NCBI GenBank assembly: GCA_002224055.1
Contig: AZLU01000058.1
Coordinates: forward strand, 16,653 to 80,652
Length of the DNA stretch: 64,000 nt
Reading direction: 5' to 3'
From: Pezizomycotina sp. ARF18
Lineage: Eukaryota; Ascomycota
Part shown: positions 1 to 10,900 of the stretch, one piece after another
How positions within the stretch are numbered: position 1 is the first letter of the stretch
Layout: the number at the start of each line of letters is the position of its first letter
Notes under the pieces: model-generated
What the model was told of the DNA's origin: nothing
Databases searched by the model: none
The model's input: only the letters and a program-made list of their open reading frames with translations
Program-made: the position numbers and the translations under genes

Positions 1-673
1 TTAGGGTACATTTCGTCGACGGATTCATTCAGCTTCTTCTTGCCGGCGGTATCTGTGGAGACAAAGTCGGAAATCACCTCGGCAGCGTCGTCGAAAGCAA
101 CGATGGCGAGGCGGTCGTCTAGGAGAAAATAAAAAACAACCCTTGTTAAATGCGAGATTCATACCAACGGAGCATATTTGAACTTGAGATCTTCTTACCA
201 TCCTCCATCGTAGCGATGATAGTTTTCATAGCGTGTTTAACAACGTCAAGAACACTGAGACCGGTGTCTTCCTTTGGCTTTCCTTCCTCAGTGTAAGCTG
301 GTGCTGACGCTGCCATGGAGCCGGACACGTCGATGACGGTGACGAGGTCCAATGACGCTCGCTTATTAGAGCTCTTCTTGTCTGAGTCAGTCGATACATT
401 GCTCGGTGGGGTTACGGGTAACGAGCAACTGTCGCGGAGGCTTCCGCTGCGATACTGAGACTTAATTCTCTGTTGGGTTGAACAGTCGCCGAAGCAGCGC
501 CGTCTCTTGCAGCTTCGGTGTAGGACGGTGGAGGAATATCGTTGCGAGTCATCTTGTCTTTTCTTTGAATCGAGGACGGCTTCCCGTGGTGTCTTGCGAA
601 CTGCAGCAGGAACTGGTTTAGGCTTTCTTAGCTTTCGTAGTATTCTAGAAGGCAGGACGCACGGATTGATCAT
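1..673 (-). CDS. von Willebrand factor A (vWA) domain protein, 5' part (runs off the left edge)
   Basis: The minus-strand gene starts with ATG at 673 and is cut by the window edge, so only the N-terminal part is visible. A metal-ion-dependent adhesion site motif (VIDVSGSM, DxSxS type) is clear around 300-340 and is followed by a helix-rich stretch (SVLDVVKHAMKTII). A phase-1 intron is seen at 119-198 (GTAAGA donor, CTCCTAG acceptor); the downstream exon continues in frame as RLAIVAFDDAAEVISDF, the expected vWA core strand. vWA domains bind ligands or protein partners through a divalent cation; several fungal cytosolic vWA proteins carry further Hint or U-box domains, but none can be seen here. 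Upstream of the MIDAS, a second frame (DIPPPSYTEAARDGAAS) looks more protein-like than the ATG frame between about 430 and 540, so this exon probably holds a pair of frameshifts and the true N-terminus is uncertain. Confidence 0.75.
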
Positions 674-1611
674 TTGAAGTGCGGTGGGTGAGATTCATGA
701 GTTGGTTGGCCTGGCCGCTATTTATTATAATACTTTGGTGGTAGCGATCGGGCCGTATTATGAAGCTTAAAACAGAATGGTGAGATAAAGTTCATGCCCA
801 ATCCTTGAGTAAGACCTTTTCGCCCTAGACCCTGTCGCCTGAGTCCGCTGAAAGGATTAGGATTCAGCCCCTGTGTAGCGGTAATGTCATCAATGGCTCC
901 GAGCAGTTGGTTCTAGGGCCTGGGCGAATTGACATCCTGAAGATCGTGAGTCACTGCCCATCATGATCGTTCTGAGAGATTCGAACTCGATTAGGTACAG
1001 TGCCACGGACTTGCTCCTGACAAGGCGTCTGCAAAGGCATCAATTGAAGCCAGATCTGAAATTTATCTACATTAATACTTATTTCTTACGTGTCATTCCA
1101 TGATCCTCGCGGCAAAAAAGCTAAATGTCGAAATGGCACTCAGCCACACAAAACTACAGTCCCATTATCTCGATGAACTTCCACAACCGGCTCGATCCGA
1201 CTCAGCCCCCTCGACACGGCCTGTAAGCTAACCGTCAGCAGATCATAAGCAGAGAGATCTATAAAGGTTACTCGCGGTCTTTCAAAAATTGTCTCAAAAA
1301 CGTCTGATCTTAGCGTTACGCAGAGAGAAGAAATCATTTGCAGAGCCAGAGAAAAGCACCCGATAAACTCATCACAGATATTCGTTGCGCATAATACTCG
1401 ATAGTTAGGATGTTTCATCATCAACGAGTGGGCGAAGGCGGCTCAATATTACGAGACTCTCCCATTTTCGCAATTATATATCTGCCTTCTTAGGCGTCTC
1501 GTGAGTAGAACTGCAAAAATTGTATGAGGTATACAAAGGACTCGCAACGCACGAACTTCCAATATTCGGCGCATAGACTTATTTGAGCCGTTTAAGAATA
1601 ACTTCAGGTGT
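674..1611. other. Intergenic, nothing recognised
   Basis: Short open stretches (for example on the minus strand at 1140-1424) show no recognisable domain and no splice-linked continuation. I see no RNA gene or repeat here. Confidence 0.4.
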
Positions 1612-3153
1612 TCAGTAGAAATCCGAGCTAGCTACAAGCCGTCCGCGGCCAGCGAGTTGCAGCTTCGTTTGCCACAGGTTCATTAGGGAATCTGATACGT
1701 CAATTGCACTAGTATAACGCCGAACCAGCTCATCACTGCTGGGCCCAAGCTTGCCATAAACGATTTTGGAAGGCATATACTCGGGGAAGCTGTTGTGTGA
1801 GGCACCTATGGTTAGCTGAGGATGCTCAAGGGCGGTGATTTTGCGAGGAACGAGGAGCAATTCAACACTGACCACCACTGAGAGTCCACCGCTTGACTTT
1901 TGGCATGGCAAGAAGCGCCTTGGAAGCCGCCGTCAGTATCTCTTCCCAGCGATGCTGGTCAGGCGCCGTTCTTCTTGCTCTTTTTCTCCGCAATCTCCTG
2001 TCGTCTACTCCCTTGGGGTCGAAGCATTCCTCCTCTGGCACGACGATCTCGAGAGGCCGTCGTTGAGTTTGTTCCACCAGCGGCCGTTGGCGTTAATGGC
2101 TGAGTACCTCACCTCGAAATACTCCAACTTCGGCCACTCCCTCGTGATACCATCGTCATTCTGGAATAAGGCGGTACTGATGGCGGCCTGGACAAGTTCG
2201 AATGAGACTAAATGAGTTGAGAGAATACCGAGAGCTTTGCACAAACCCTCGCCGAGGGAGAAAAGCCGCGAATAGGTCTCCAGATCAATATTGGATACAT
2301 GGCTGTGTACTGAAGCTTAAAGCGGTGAGTGTGCCGGAAACGGCAGCGGGAAGGAGTCGGTCATTGATACTTGTGCATATACCTGTTTATTCTCAGCCAA
2401 TTTCAAGGTCAGAAATTTTGCTTCGTGAAATTACAAAATCTAGCCCTGACCTTCGAAAACCTCCATTCTAACCGATCGCTTCGTCCGTAGGTCAGTTGAC
2501 TGCATCATGAAGTGGTCCAACTCCATGCCGTGCAAAACCGCCCGAATGAACCTCTGCGATATCTCAAGTGCGTACGATACATTGCAGACGAAGTACAGCG
2601 ATCTGAGGCCCTTCACCTCCCCAATGCGAAGCTCTTCCAGGTGATCTTCGTCCTCCAACATAATCCGCTCGTCCTCTCCATGTATCAGCGGAGTTTGGCC
2701 ATCGATGTTCAGCGCGTCGAGCAGGCCATTCGACGTTGCTCCAATATATGGTTGGTAATAAACCGCTCTCCTTACTGTCGGATTTAATATCTTCAGTAGC
2801 CTTTTCAACTTGATCCACATGGCAAGCGTCGGCTGGTCGCCGTACGGTCCATCGATCGTGAGAAGTCGAATGTGTGAACGAGCGTTGAGTTCCGGTAGAC
2901 GTACTCCGCCAGCTCGTCGATATCCTCTTCGGCCGTCGTCAGCGCATGCGGAGGCGCAGATGCTCGTAAAGTTGAGCCTGAATGAGTTCGCGCCAGACCG
3001 GGTCAGAAGCGCAAGTTCCTGCTGAAATCCCCTGTCGCGACTGCCGAAGATGGCGACGGATTTGCGTGTGCTGGTCTGGCGGCTGTTCAGACGTAGGAGA
3101 AGATCTGACGGTGAATCTCAGAGGAGGAGGGAAAAGGAGGCAGCGCTAGCCAT
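1612..3153 (-). pseudogene. F-box-like fungal protein, multiply frameshifted
   Basis: A minus-strand gene that reads as one protein spread over several frames. Near the start (ATG 3153) there is an F-box-like opening (EIHRQIFSYV), then PVWRELIQAQLYEHLRLRMR, EEDIDELAEYVYRNSTLV, a long central segment (2440-2820; EDEDHLEELRIGEVKGLRSL), YFEVRYSAINANGRW near 2130 and a C-terminal part ending at 1612. F-box proteins recruit substrates to SCF ubiquitin ligases, and many ascomycete family members have this length and a leucine-rich C-terminus. At least four reading-frame changes are needed; two (GTC/CTG after FSYV, and CGC/CTG after LRMR) are repaired by one extra C beside an existing C. It may therefore be an intact gene with assembly errors. 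Family call is by sequence style, not by a search. Confidence 0.55.
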
Positions 3154-4434
3154 CGTCGCGCGTTATGGAATGTTCGCCACGGTGCCGGGTCGTTTCAGAT
3201 TCGTGAACGGGTAAAAAAAGCCTGCAACTCAAAGTCTGCGATGATTCATACTCTTTTTTTTTTCTGCGTACGCTGACGTAATCCACGCTAAACTCGGGCT
3301 ACCCGTCCCGGAGATCGAAATCACAAATTCACAATCCACACAATAGGAATTCTCGAGTCATACATGATTAGTCCTATAGATTATTGGCTGCTTTATAATT
3401 TCACATCCATCTCCAGGTAGCATTGATGTCCTCTTATCCATCAACTGCAGATGGGAGTGCTGAAGCTGATGTGATGCGAAACCGGTGCTTTGAAGAAGTC
3501 TGAATTGGCTAACAATGTGAACAAAAGGGCTTCCAGCCGGCCAGTGCTCCGTATATTTCTCCTTACTAGCATGAATGACAGAGAGTCGAGACTACTTTCG
3601 ACGATTATCAAGATTCAAGGCTATCTAGCAGCCTGACTTCAAGGGTAATGTCTCCTTATAGTATACAATTCAATCGCACCATCATCTAGGAAACATGTCT
3701 CTTATTACAGATACTTTGAGGGATCGCCCAGGCAGATACATTCTGGATTAGACAGGCTGGAATCCGTTAGCCGGGTTCTGGCTGAGTATACCAATCTCTG
3801 CACCCACACTCACAAATTCACAATCAATCAAATACCTGATTGAACTGCCATCAAAGCGCCTTCTTGATATTGCCTAGTGCCCACTCACCCACTCTCTGCC
3901 GAAAAAGACGGCTAAATGATGGCTCATCAATATTGTTGGTAACTTGTGCCGACCTCAACGCCTCTCCCAGCCAGCGGTCTTTCATTGACCCCAGATTTCT
4001 TAGTGGCGTGCGCCAACCTTTCCAGTTCGGACGCTCATAGGAGAAAATCATCATTGTTCATCCTCGTTCGTCGCTGACGTGCCAAACTAGTCCTCGCCTT
4101 GAGGCTAATTTTAATGGCTTGCAAAAACCCTGACGCCTCTGATATCTTTCTACATATCAAAAACCAACCTGATTTGGCACTAGCCTACTTCGGAGATGGC
4201 CTCTTCCTTTCTTTCAAGAGACTAAGAGTCCAAGACCCCCCAAGAGGCAGATCAGGCCCTAACTCTTTGACATTTAAAAGGCTATTTTCCCCTTAACTCA
4301 GTTGTCAAATATCCTGCCCAGGCTTAACTATGGACGGGGGGAATTCTGATCACAAAGTTTTCTTTCGAACCATTTCCAAGACATCATCCCGCGGGCGGCC
4401 TCCAACGACCGGGCTCGAGGACTAAGACGATGGT
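3154..4434. other. Intergenic, nothing recognised
   Basis: There is a T-run near 3255 and mixed-composition sequence. Overlapping short open frames on both strands near 3840-4054 have no identifiable domain. I see nothing I can name. Confidence 0.35.
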
Positions 4435-5855
4435 ATGGCGAACCCCTCTGATGCCGCAGTAACTTCACTGCTCAACTTCGGCATCTTAGCCATGGAACAT
4501 GGCCATCATAGGAGCCTACCTATGAACCAAGTTGTTTTGCTGCTCAGTTCCATGACGGAGGCCGCGAGATTAATACCAGCTTTCATCGGGACAACCGGGA
4601 AGATTGGACCATCAGCGGCGGGTGCATTGCACCAGAGGCTTCTCAGCCTGGAGGATTTTCTACGTACCGTTTCTCACGACAACTGCTTCCGGATAGCGAC
4701 CGTGCAGAGCGTTGTTCCGCCCTGTATAGCCGCCGCGTTTCTAGTAATGAGATTTTGCGTTCGACATTTCCTTGCCGGAGGGATACGAAGGGACGACTGG
4801 GCGATGTTTGGGACTTGGGTATGAGGCAATCCGGCATTTGAGCTAATTACTGGATGGTAGATGGGGGCTTTACAGCTAAGTCGTTTTCAAACGAACTCCT
4901 AGTTACTGGCACTGGCTATGATGATCGCTATGTACCTTAGTAAGTCCAGATAGTCTCTCCACTAATTCATGGTAGAATTTCACTAACATTCTTGACAGAC
5001 GCTACCATGAGTAAGCTCACCATCTGCATCCACTATAATACATACTCTAACAATCCACTTCCTCAGACCACGCAAACTACCATATTGGGATCTTTCCTTT
5101 GTTCAATACAGCGGGTTCCTCAAGGTAATTAATGCTTCATGATCCGAGCTTTTGCATGCTATGCTCTTCGTGACGTACTACTACAGGAACCAGCTAATTC
5201 ATGTAACTCTTTCATGATCTTTTACTGGGACCTTGCGCCAATAAGATCAATGCGGATGGCTCTGGTCATTGTTTTTGTAATTACGACAATGTCGATCACG
5301 GCAGGAGCTTTCTGTATAATCCTTCAGTGTAAACCCGTTGCATTCTGGAATGATCCTGTGGGCGCGAAATACTACCACTGGCGAAGATATGGCTTGCGAC
5401 AGGGGTGCTTACGATCGCCGGGGACATTGCGTTGTTTTTCATCCCTACTCCATATGTATGGAGGTTAAAGATCACGACACGTGAGAAAATCATCGTGATT
5501 GCAATGTTGGAATCGGAGCCTTGTAAGCCCAACCAATCTGCATTTTTCGCTATCGGCTGACTACATGATGTGAGAGGCGCTGACAATCTATTGTTTCTTT
5601 TCGCAGTGTATGCATTGCTTCAGCCTACCGCGTCGTCACCACGTGCACTTCGTAAATAATCCAGACATCACCTACAAAGTCGGCATCTCCCAAATGTGGG
5701 CAGTGCTCGAGATAAACCTGGGCATCATCGTTTCCTGCATCCCTGCCATGCGAGCCCTGGTCGTGCGTTTCACACCGAAGTTAATCGGATATAGCAACGG
5801 CAGCGGGCAGCGAAAATCGTCGCAGCCGGTAGTGCCGCCCTCAGTCCCGGAATAA
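4435..5855 (+). CDS. SAT4/rhodopsin-like seven-helix membrane protein A (frameshifted as assembled)
   Basis: Fungal rhodopsin-domain (SAT4-like) integral membrane protein; its relatives are orphan seven-helix proteins of unknown ligand. Exons can be followed: 4435-4818, 4903-4939, 4999-5010 and 5067 onward, with introns opening GTATGA, GTAAGT and GTAAGC; a late intron lies at 5522-5606 (GTAAGC to CGCAG). Family landmarks are present in order: SVVPPCIAAAFLVMRF, NYHIGIFPLFN, the pre-helix FYWDLAPIRSMRMAL, ITAGAFCIILQCKPVAFW (the conserved cysteine and FW), GVLTIAGDIALFFIPTPYVW, and the last helix AVLEINLGIIVSCIPAMRAL. Three one-base frameshifts occur near 5216, 5390 (TAT-TGG) and 5649 (ACT-TTC), the last two being homopolymer contractions. 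The tail after helix 7 is short and basic. The start codon at 4435 is the first plausible ATG; a later start is possible. Confidence 0.65.
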
Positions 5856-6117
5856 GGTTAGAAAATCTCGAGGGTGATAAGAAAGGGGAGGAAAGCGCCG
5901 ATCGGATACGGGAAGGGAGAAAGCGGGAGTGGATGCAACGGAGGGATCAGAGAGATAAGAAGTATCGGATAGGAGTAGGGCTGACGAGTGACGGTTCGAC
6001 GAAGGATGGGGAGTCATTCTGGAAGCTGTGAGGACTGTGATGGAGAGCAACGAGGAACTTCCAAACATAAGAACGGAGGCTTCGCCTTGATCCCGAGGAG
6101 CAAGTATTTTTTATTTT

Positions 6118-6207
<90 letters not shown>

Positions 6208-7509
6208 TTTCATGCTTCAGGAGTTCTTGGATACATGTGCGTAGAATTGTTTTGCTGTTTCGATCGCATTAATACCCAAATTTGTACGGTGCGCTTCTAG
6301 TAACGAATTCACTTGTCAACCAATTGCCTGGCACTACTTAGTACATACTCTTTGTCTCCGTACAAAAATATTAATGATCAAGGGTGAGGGGTGATGAATC
6401 AAACTCGAGCCCGCCAATCGGGGCCCTATTATAAGAACCCAGTGGGCTTCTAGAATGATACATAATCCATACGCACGCAAAGTCACGGTCGACGAATAGG
6501 TAAATGCTAGGCATTTCTTAAAAAAGTCGTGTTTTGAGGAACGAAGCATGGTTCAGTGGATACGACTCCACTGCTTAGGGCATTAAGCCTAAAAGTATAT
6601 GAAGAAACTCCCAGAGCAGCTTCGCCGCAAAGGTTCAACCTCGCGTTTCAGGCTTATCGAAGCTGAAGCTACCTCGTTTTATCATTTCCCAGGAACCCTG
6701 GTTTGGATTACGGGTTAGTGTTAGTGCTCTCCCACTCAGCCCTAATTCCGAGAACCCGAGGGTTGAGTTTTGGGATATAGCCTCGTTACTTAACGGGCCA
6801 AGCCCTGACAACCAATTTACCCCCGAGGCTAAATAGCTAAAGAGAATATTCCATGTTCTTTAGGCTTTAACCTTTACCTTGCCAGCAGTCTCCTTGCCAT
6901 CACGAAGTCCTTGGCAAAGGCCGTGTTTGGTGTCCAACATGGTTTATACCAACTAACGTTATCGCTTACTATACTGTTAGGAGCCGCCATTACTATAGCC
7001 GGGTGTGTATAGTATTGTTTCATGACCGATTCCAACACAATTCTCACACTATCCGATATAATTTCGGTCGGAGACAACAGGAGACAACAGTGGGCAGCTT
7101 CTCAAAACGGTCGTTCGCTCGAGAGGATCGGCGCAGTTATCAATGCGTGGAACCCCCGTTCCGGAATTTCCATGTTTCGTCCGTCGTCATTCCAATTCAA
7201 ACTTGAAGCAGATCTCGAAAATAAAATATCAGCATAAAGGATATTGATTATAAGATCCCAAGTCTCCTAGCGATTTTCTCTTTTCTCTTTTTCCGGTTAC
7301 GTTCGTCAACTTTCCTTTATTTCGTTTCTTCGTTTCGTTTGAAGATTGAATCTTCATCGTCGTCCGGCGCAGGTCCGGCGTTCTTGCTGTTCTCTTCTAC
7401 ATTCATTAATCCTCTAATCCAATTTTAATGCGTACACATATTAATTCTAATTATACTAAACCTTCCCTTCTTAACTCACCTAATAATCATAATCATCAAA
7501 TCTTTAAGC
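5856..7509. other. Intergenic stretch with a TTTA microsatellite
   Basis: No gene recognised. Apart from the microsatellite at 6105-6210, there is a tandem duplication of GGAGACAACAG near 7070-7092 and pyrimidine-rich sequence at 7265-7345 immediately upstream of the next gene, which may be its promoter region. Confidence 0.4.
6105..6210. repeat. (TTTA)n microsatellite
   Basis: About 100 bases of near-perfect TTTA tetranucleotide repeat with one phase slip near 6152-6155. It lies just downstream of rhodopsin-like gene A. Confidence 0.95.
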
Positions 7510-8551
7510 ATGTCTTCTTCACTTTCGGGCTTTGAGGTATGTTTCAACGATGGCAACTCCAGTGTATTAAGCTATTCCCAATATGCTAACAATACAATCA
7601 TCTGGGTTAGGCAATCTTCTACGTCTCCACGATATCAATGTTCCTTGCGTCCGCCACCTATATAAGTATTCGAGTCTTAAGACAAAGGAGTATACGTGCT
7701 TCCGTCCTGAATCGCTTTCAAAGGCTGATGGACTCATCTCGCTTATCTGGTCGGTACTCCTCGCTGGGGCTATTCTACATACTATACTCGAGCAGGAGAG
7801 TTCAACGAGTGGTGCGGAGGCGTCGTGGGAGATGGTAAGAATACTCCCTCACCATATAACGCCATCTACATGATTGTATTGCTAACATGTAACTACTACC
7901 CGTATAGTTCGACTTTATGTTCTCGCTGCATCTAAAGCCATCGGTACTTTTTGATGACAATGGCGGGCCCGATGACGTGTTGAGCTGCCTCATTTCAGTC
8001 AACGACCTGAAAAATACCTGGCTAATTTTCCGGATATCCTTTTACTTCGCCGTTATGTGCGCTATGACATTCGCCCTCGTCGGCTTTAAGCCTTTCAAAC
8101 CAACATCATGGGCCAGGAAAGAATTCGTCGGAGCTTTGTCAGCTTTCGCTATAGGATGCAGCACGCTCCTATGTGTAATTCAAGCCTTTGTGAATATATA
8201 TCTACGGAGAGGGGAGCGGAAGCGACTACTGCACCGCACTACGTAGTTTTCGCCAACGTTTGGGAGATTGCGTACGCCGTGGGAGTAATGGTAGCTTGCG
8301 TTGCTGGGGTTTCGTCTTTCCTTCGATGCGGACGGAGGGGGCAAGTGGAGGAGTGCGGGGACACGAGCGGATCGCTGTTGCTTGGCGAGGACGACGGTCT
8401 GGAGAGGAAGGTTGAATACGGATATCGAGACGAGAAGATTGAAGGGGCGATTTGGCGGGATCTCTATGCATCGTACGGGAACCATAAAATGAATGTATAC
8501 GAGGTCTCACTAGCAACGGGTCAAAGACAACAGAACATTTGTAGCCTTTGA
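7510..8551 (+). CDS. Multi-pass membrane protein of unknown family (frameshifted as assembled)
   Basis: I do not recognise the family. ATG at 7510 opens a 9-codon exon (MSSSLSGFE), followed by a textbook intron at 7537-7610 (GTATGT, branch ATGCTAAC, TTAG). The next exon begins with a hydrophobic helix (AIFYVSTISMFLASATYI). A second intron ends with CCCGTATAG at about 7907 and has a TGCTAAC branch site. The third exon carries two more helices (TWLIFRISFYFAVMCAMTFA and EFVGALSAFAIGCSTLLCVI) and a fourth in another frame (NVWEIAYAVGVMVACVAGV), then an acidic tail to 8551. Frame changes are needed near 7750 and near 8240. The helix count of four to five and the lack of rhodopsin-family landmarks argue against it being another SAT4-like protein. 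Confidence 0.5.
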
Positions 8552-9142
8552 TAATATATAATACGAGATGCCTAGAATCTAATAATTTATTCTAATAATG
8601 AGTACAATTTGTCTCTTGGTATTGTCTTGAACGATATTCAATTCGGAATCTAACCGCCGGCCTTTCTGTCTGTCAGCGCTCTTCCTCAACCCGAGTTGGC
8701 AACGACTCCAACTTTACCAATCACGGGAGTGCCCACGCGTTAACCTGAGCGGCTCTAAAGCCAACAGAGAATGAATGTTCCGGCGCTTCCAGACTAGTTA
8801 CTCCATTTGTTCTTGCTATCGTTACACAAGATTAATTTATATTCGGTGTCATTTCGCTGCACCAACCATGACGTTTTGGCGAGTTTTGTTAGAGTATCTC
8901 ATTTACGCATCCAAAGATATGTAGGAATAGCCTTGTTTAAGAAATATAGCACGCAATATCAAGGTTTTGGGCGTAAGAAAAGCATTGAGGTTTATTCAAA
9001 GTGATTGTGATTTATTACGTTGAAGGTATAATACTGGCACGACGTGACACAAGGGCTTCTTACTCACAGAATAGCAGTTAAGGCTCCGACATTGCAGTTG
9101 AGCCCCCGGGCTCGTTCACTGCAACAAGGGTGAAATAGTGGG
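8552..9142. other. Intergenic between convergent genes
   Basis: No gene seen. It separates the ends of a plus-strand and a minus-strand gene, so terminators and poly(A) signals are expected; AT-rich motifs at 8550-8600 fit but are not diagnostic. Confidence 0.35.
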
Positions 9143-10900
9143 CTAGCATAGCAAAAGCCTATCTTCCCTTAGGTATCGTAGCTCAGTTCTGTCACAAATA
9201 ATGCCATGGATATTCAGTTCTCCGGTATTAGCAAAGTAGTCCAAGGCTGGAATCAACTGCCGCTTCTTTGTGACAATTATCTTCTTCTCCAAGACAATCA
9301 CCTCTTTCTTGGAGTCAAATTTCAATTCGTCGTCCCATTGGAAAGCGTCGGTTCCTGCGTCGTTGATATGGTCGAGCAGCCGCTCCCACCTTGGAAGACT
9401 TTCCTGGTCATCCTTTACTGATTGAACAAGGTCCGTAACTGATATGATGTCGCGTTTCCAGGGTTCACGAAGATGATAGAGAAGCAGTACCATGCCGTCA
9501 TATTTACTTACCATCACAGGGCTAGCTCTTTTACCACGATCATTGACTAAACTTTGAACACTTGAGGATCTGGAAATCCGAGTCTCAACCTCGGCTTGTG
9601 GTAATAAAGTGGTATTGCTGACTTCAAATTGAAGTGGAACTGGTGTCAACGGCTTGGTACTATCGTGTAGGATGCGGTTGGATATCCCGGATGTTATTGA
9701 TTCCGCGCACCGCTCGACCCTGGATCTTGGTTGATAATCGGGGCTATTGACCCGGTTTAGTGTTGGCGTATCTCGTCGAGGTTGTGCTGCGCGAGTGTTT
9801 CTAAACGGGTGACCAAGTTCTTTCTGCTTGTGCAAGAGATGGCTTCTCAAACACAGGTGCTCTCCACTTGTAGTACACTTTCTGGTGCGAGCCGTTACTC
9901 TGAACTGTGAATCGCTGAGTATTTTGTGGCAGCAATAGCATGAGAACTTGCTGATGCCTATGTAGTTGGGAAGCCTGGACGCCCGGATTGAAGTCGTAGA
10001 ATGCTAATATTTGCATTCGGCGTGTATGAACCCAGATTGCCAGGCATCGAGACATTTCTTATTGACTTCTTCGGCTGATTGTGATATGCCGCGCTCAAGC
10101 TCCAGAATCTCTGCCGGGAGCATCTCGTTGTCTGACAGTTCTCATTAAGTCATTAAATGACATTTCTCTATTGTGGCATCCTTTAGGCATGGTGAGTAAT
10201 GTATTTTCGAACTTCCATGTTGGAGAGGCGACTAGAATATTGAGTTGCAAAATCCAATAGCGCCTGAGCGACTTGTTACATCTTGTCAACTTTTTCAACT
10301 CGTCTCGAAGTTTGCTCACTGGGCTTGTCGCAAACACGGCAGGATTTTCTGTGAGCAGAGCCTGTACAGTCTCTGCGAGGGTATAAATCCGAGAAGTGGC
10401 CAGATCGTCTTCGAGATTTTCCAACCTGGCCTTGATTTCTTGGACCTGATTCTGTAGCTGCAGAACATCTTGATGTTACTTAGCAGCATCAGGACTTTGC
10501 TCGCATAATGGATTAGTTTCCTCCTTTTCAAACGTATGATCTCCAGTAATACCGCTTGAAATTTCGCTGGCTCCGAGCTATCTGACCTCGAGTGCGCTTC
10601 GCGAGAAATCGGAAAGTTAGTCCCACTAGCTGGAAGTTTTGGTCATGCCAACAATCCTAGGCTCTCGCAAAAGTCCTCCTTGAGTCGTGGGGATTTTCCT
10701 TACTCTTGAATCCAGTCAAGAACTGCTGTATCAATACAAACTCGGTATCTTCTATTTTCTTGTTTCTCGCCACGCGTAGCCGGATGGACCCCGTCTTATC
10801 GACATTCTGGTCGAAACACACAGCCGTCACGTAATTGGCACCCGGGTCAGTCGCGAGGATCCATGCGAACTCCTCCAAGAATCGTGCTTTACATTATCTT
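9143..10900 (-). CDS. Fungal deaminase-superfamily-like protein (HAE...CxxC), OTT_1508-like; frameshifted as assembled
   Basis: Minus-strand gene. The N-terminal part (10657-10878) reads EEFAWILATDPGANYVTAVC; the middle (10095-10424) has ENLEDDLATSRIYTLAETVQ. At about 10010-10027 there is a zinc-site motif HAEC, followed at about 9926-9955 by YIGISKFSCYCCHKIL and then GSHQKVYYKWRAP. The order HAE, then CxxC, then SH...YxKW is that of a fungal deaminase-like family (OTT_1508-type), in which His and two Cys bind Zn and Glu is the proton shuttle; substrate is unknown. The C-terminal 235 residues (9143-9850) form an uninterrupted hydrophilic tail. Frameshifts at the HAEC-K(I)LAFYDF junction and before GSHQK are both repaired by one extra A in an A-run. 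The 5' end is not resolved. No signal peptide or membrane helix is visible, so a cytosolic or nuclear protein is likely. Confidence 0.5.

Noticed and set aside
6105-6210. CRISPR-like or satellite array
   Set aside because: It is a simple TTTA microsatellite with no spacers; the same holds for 63413-63512.
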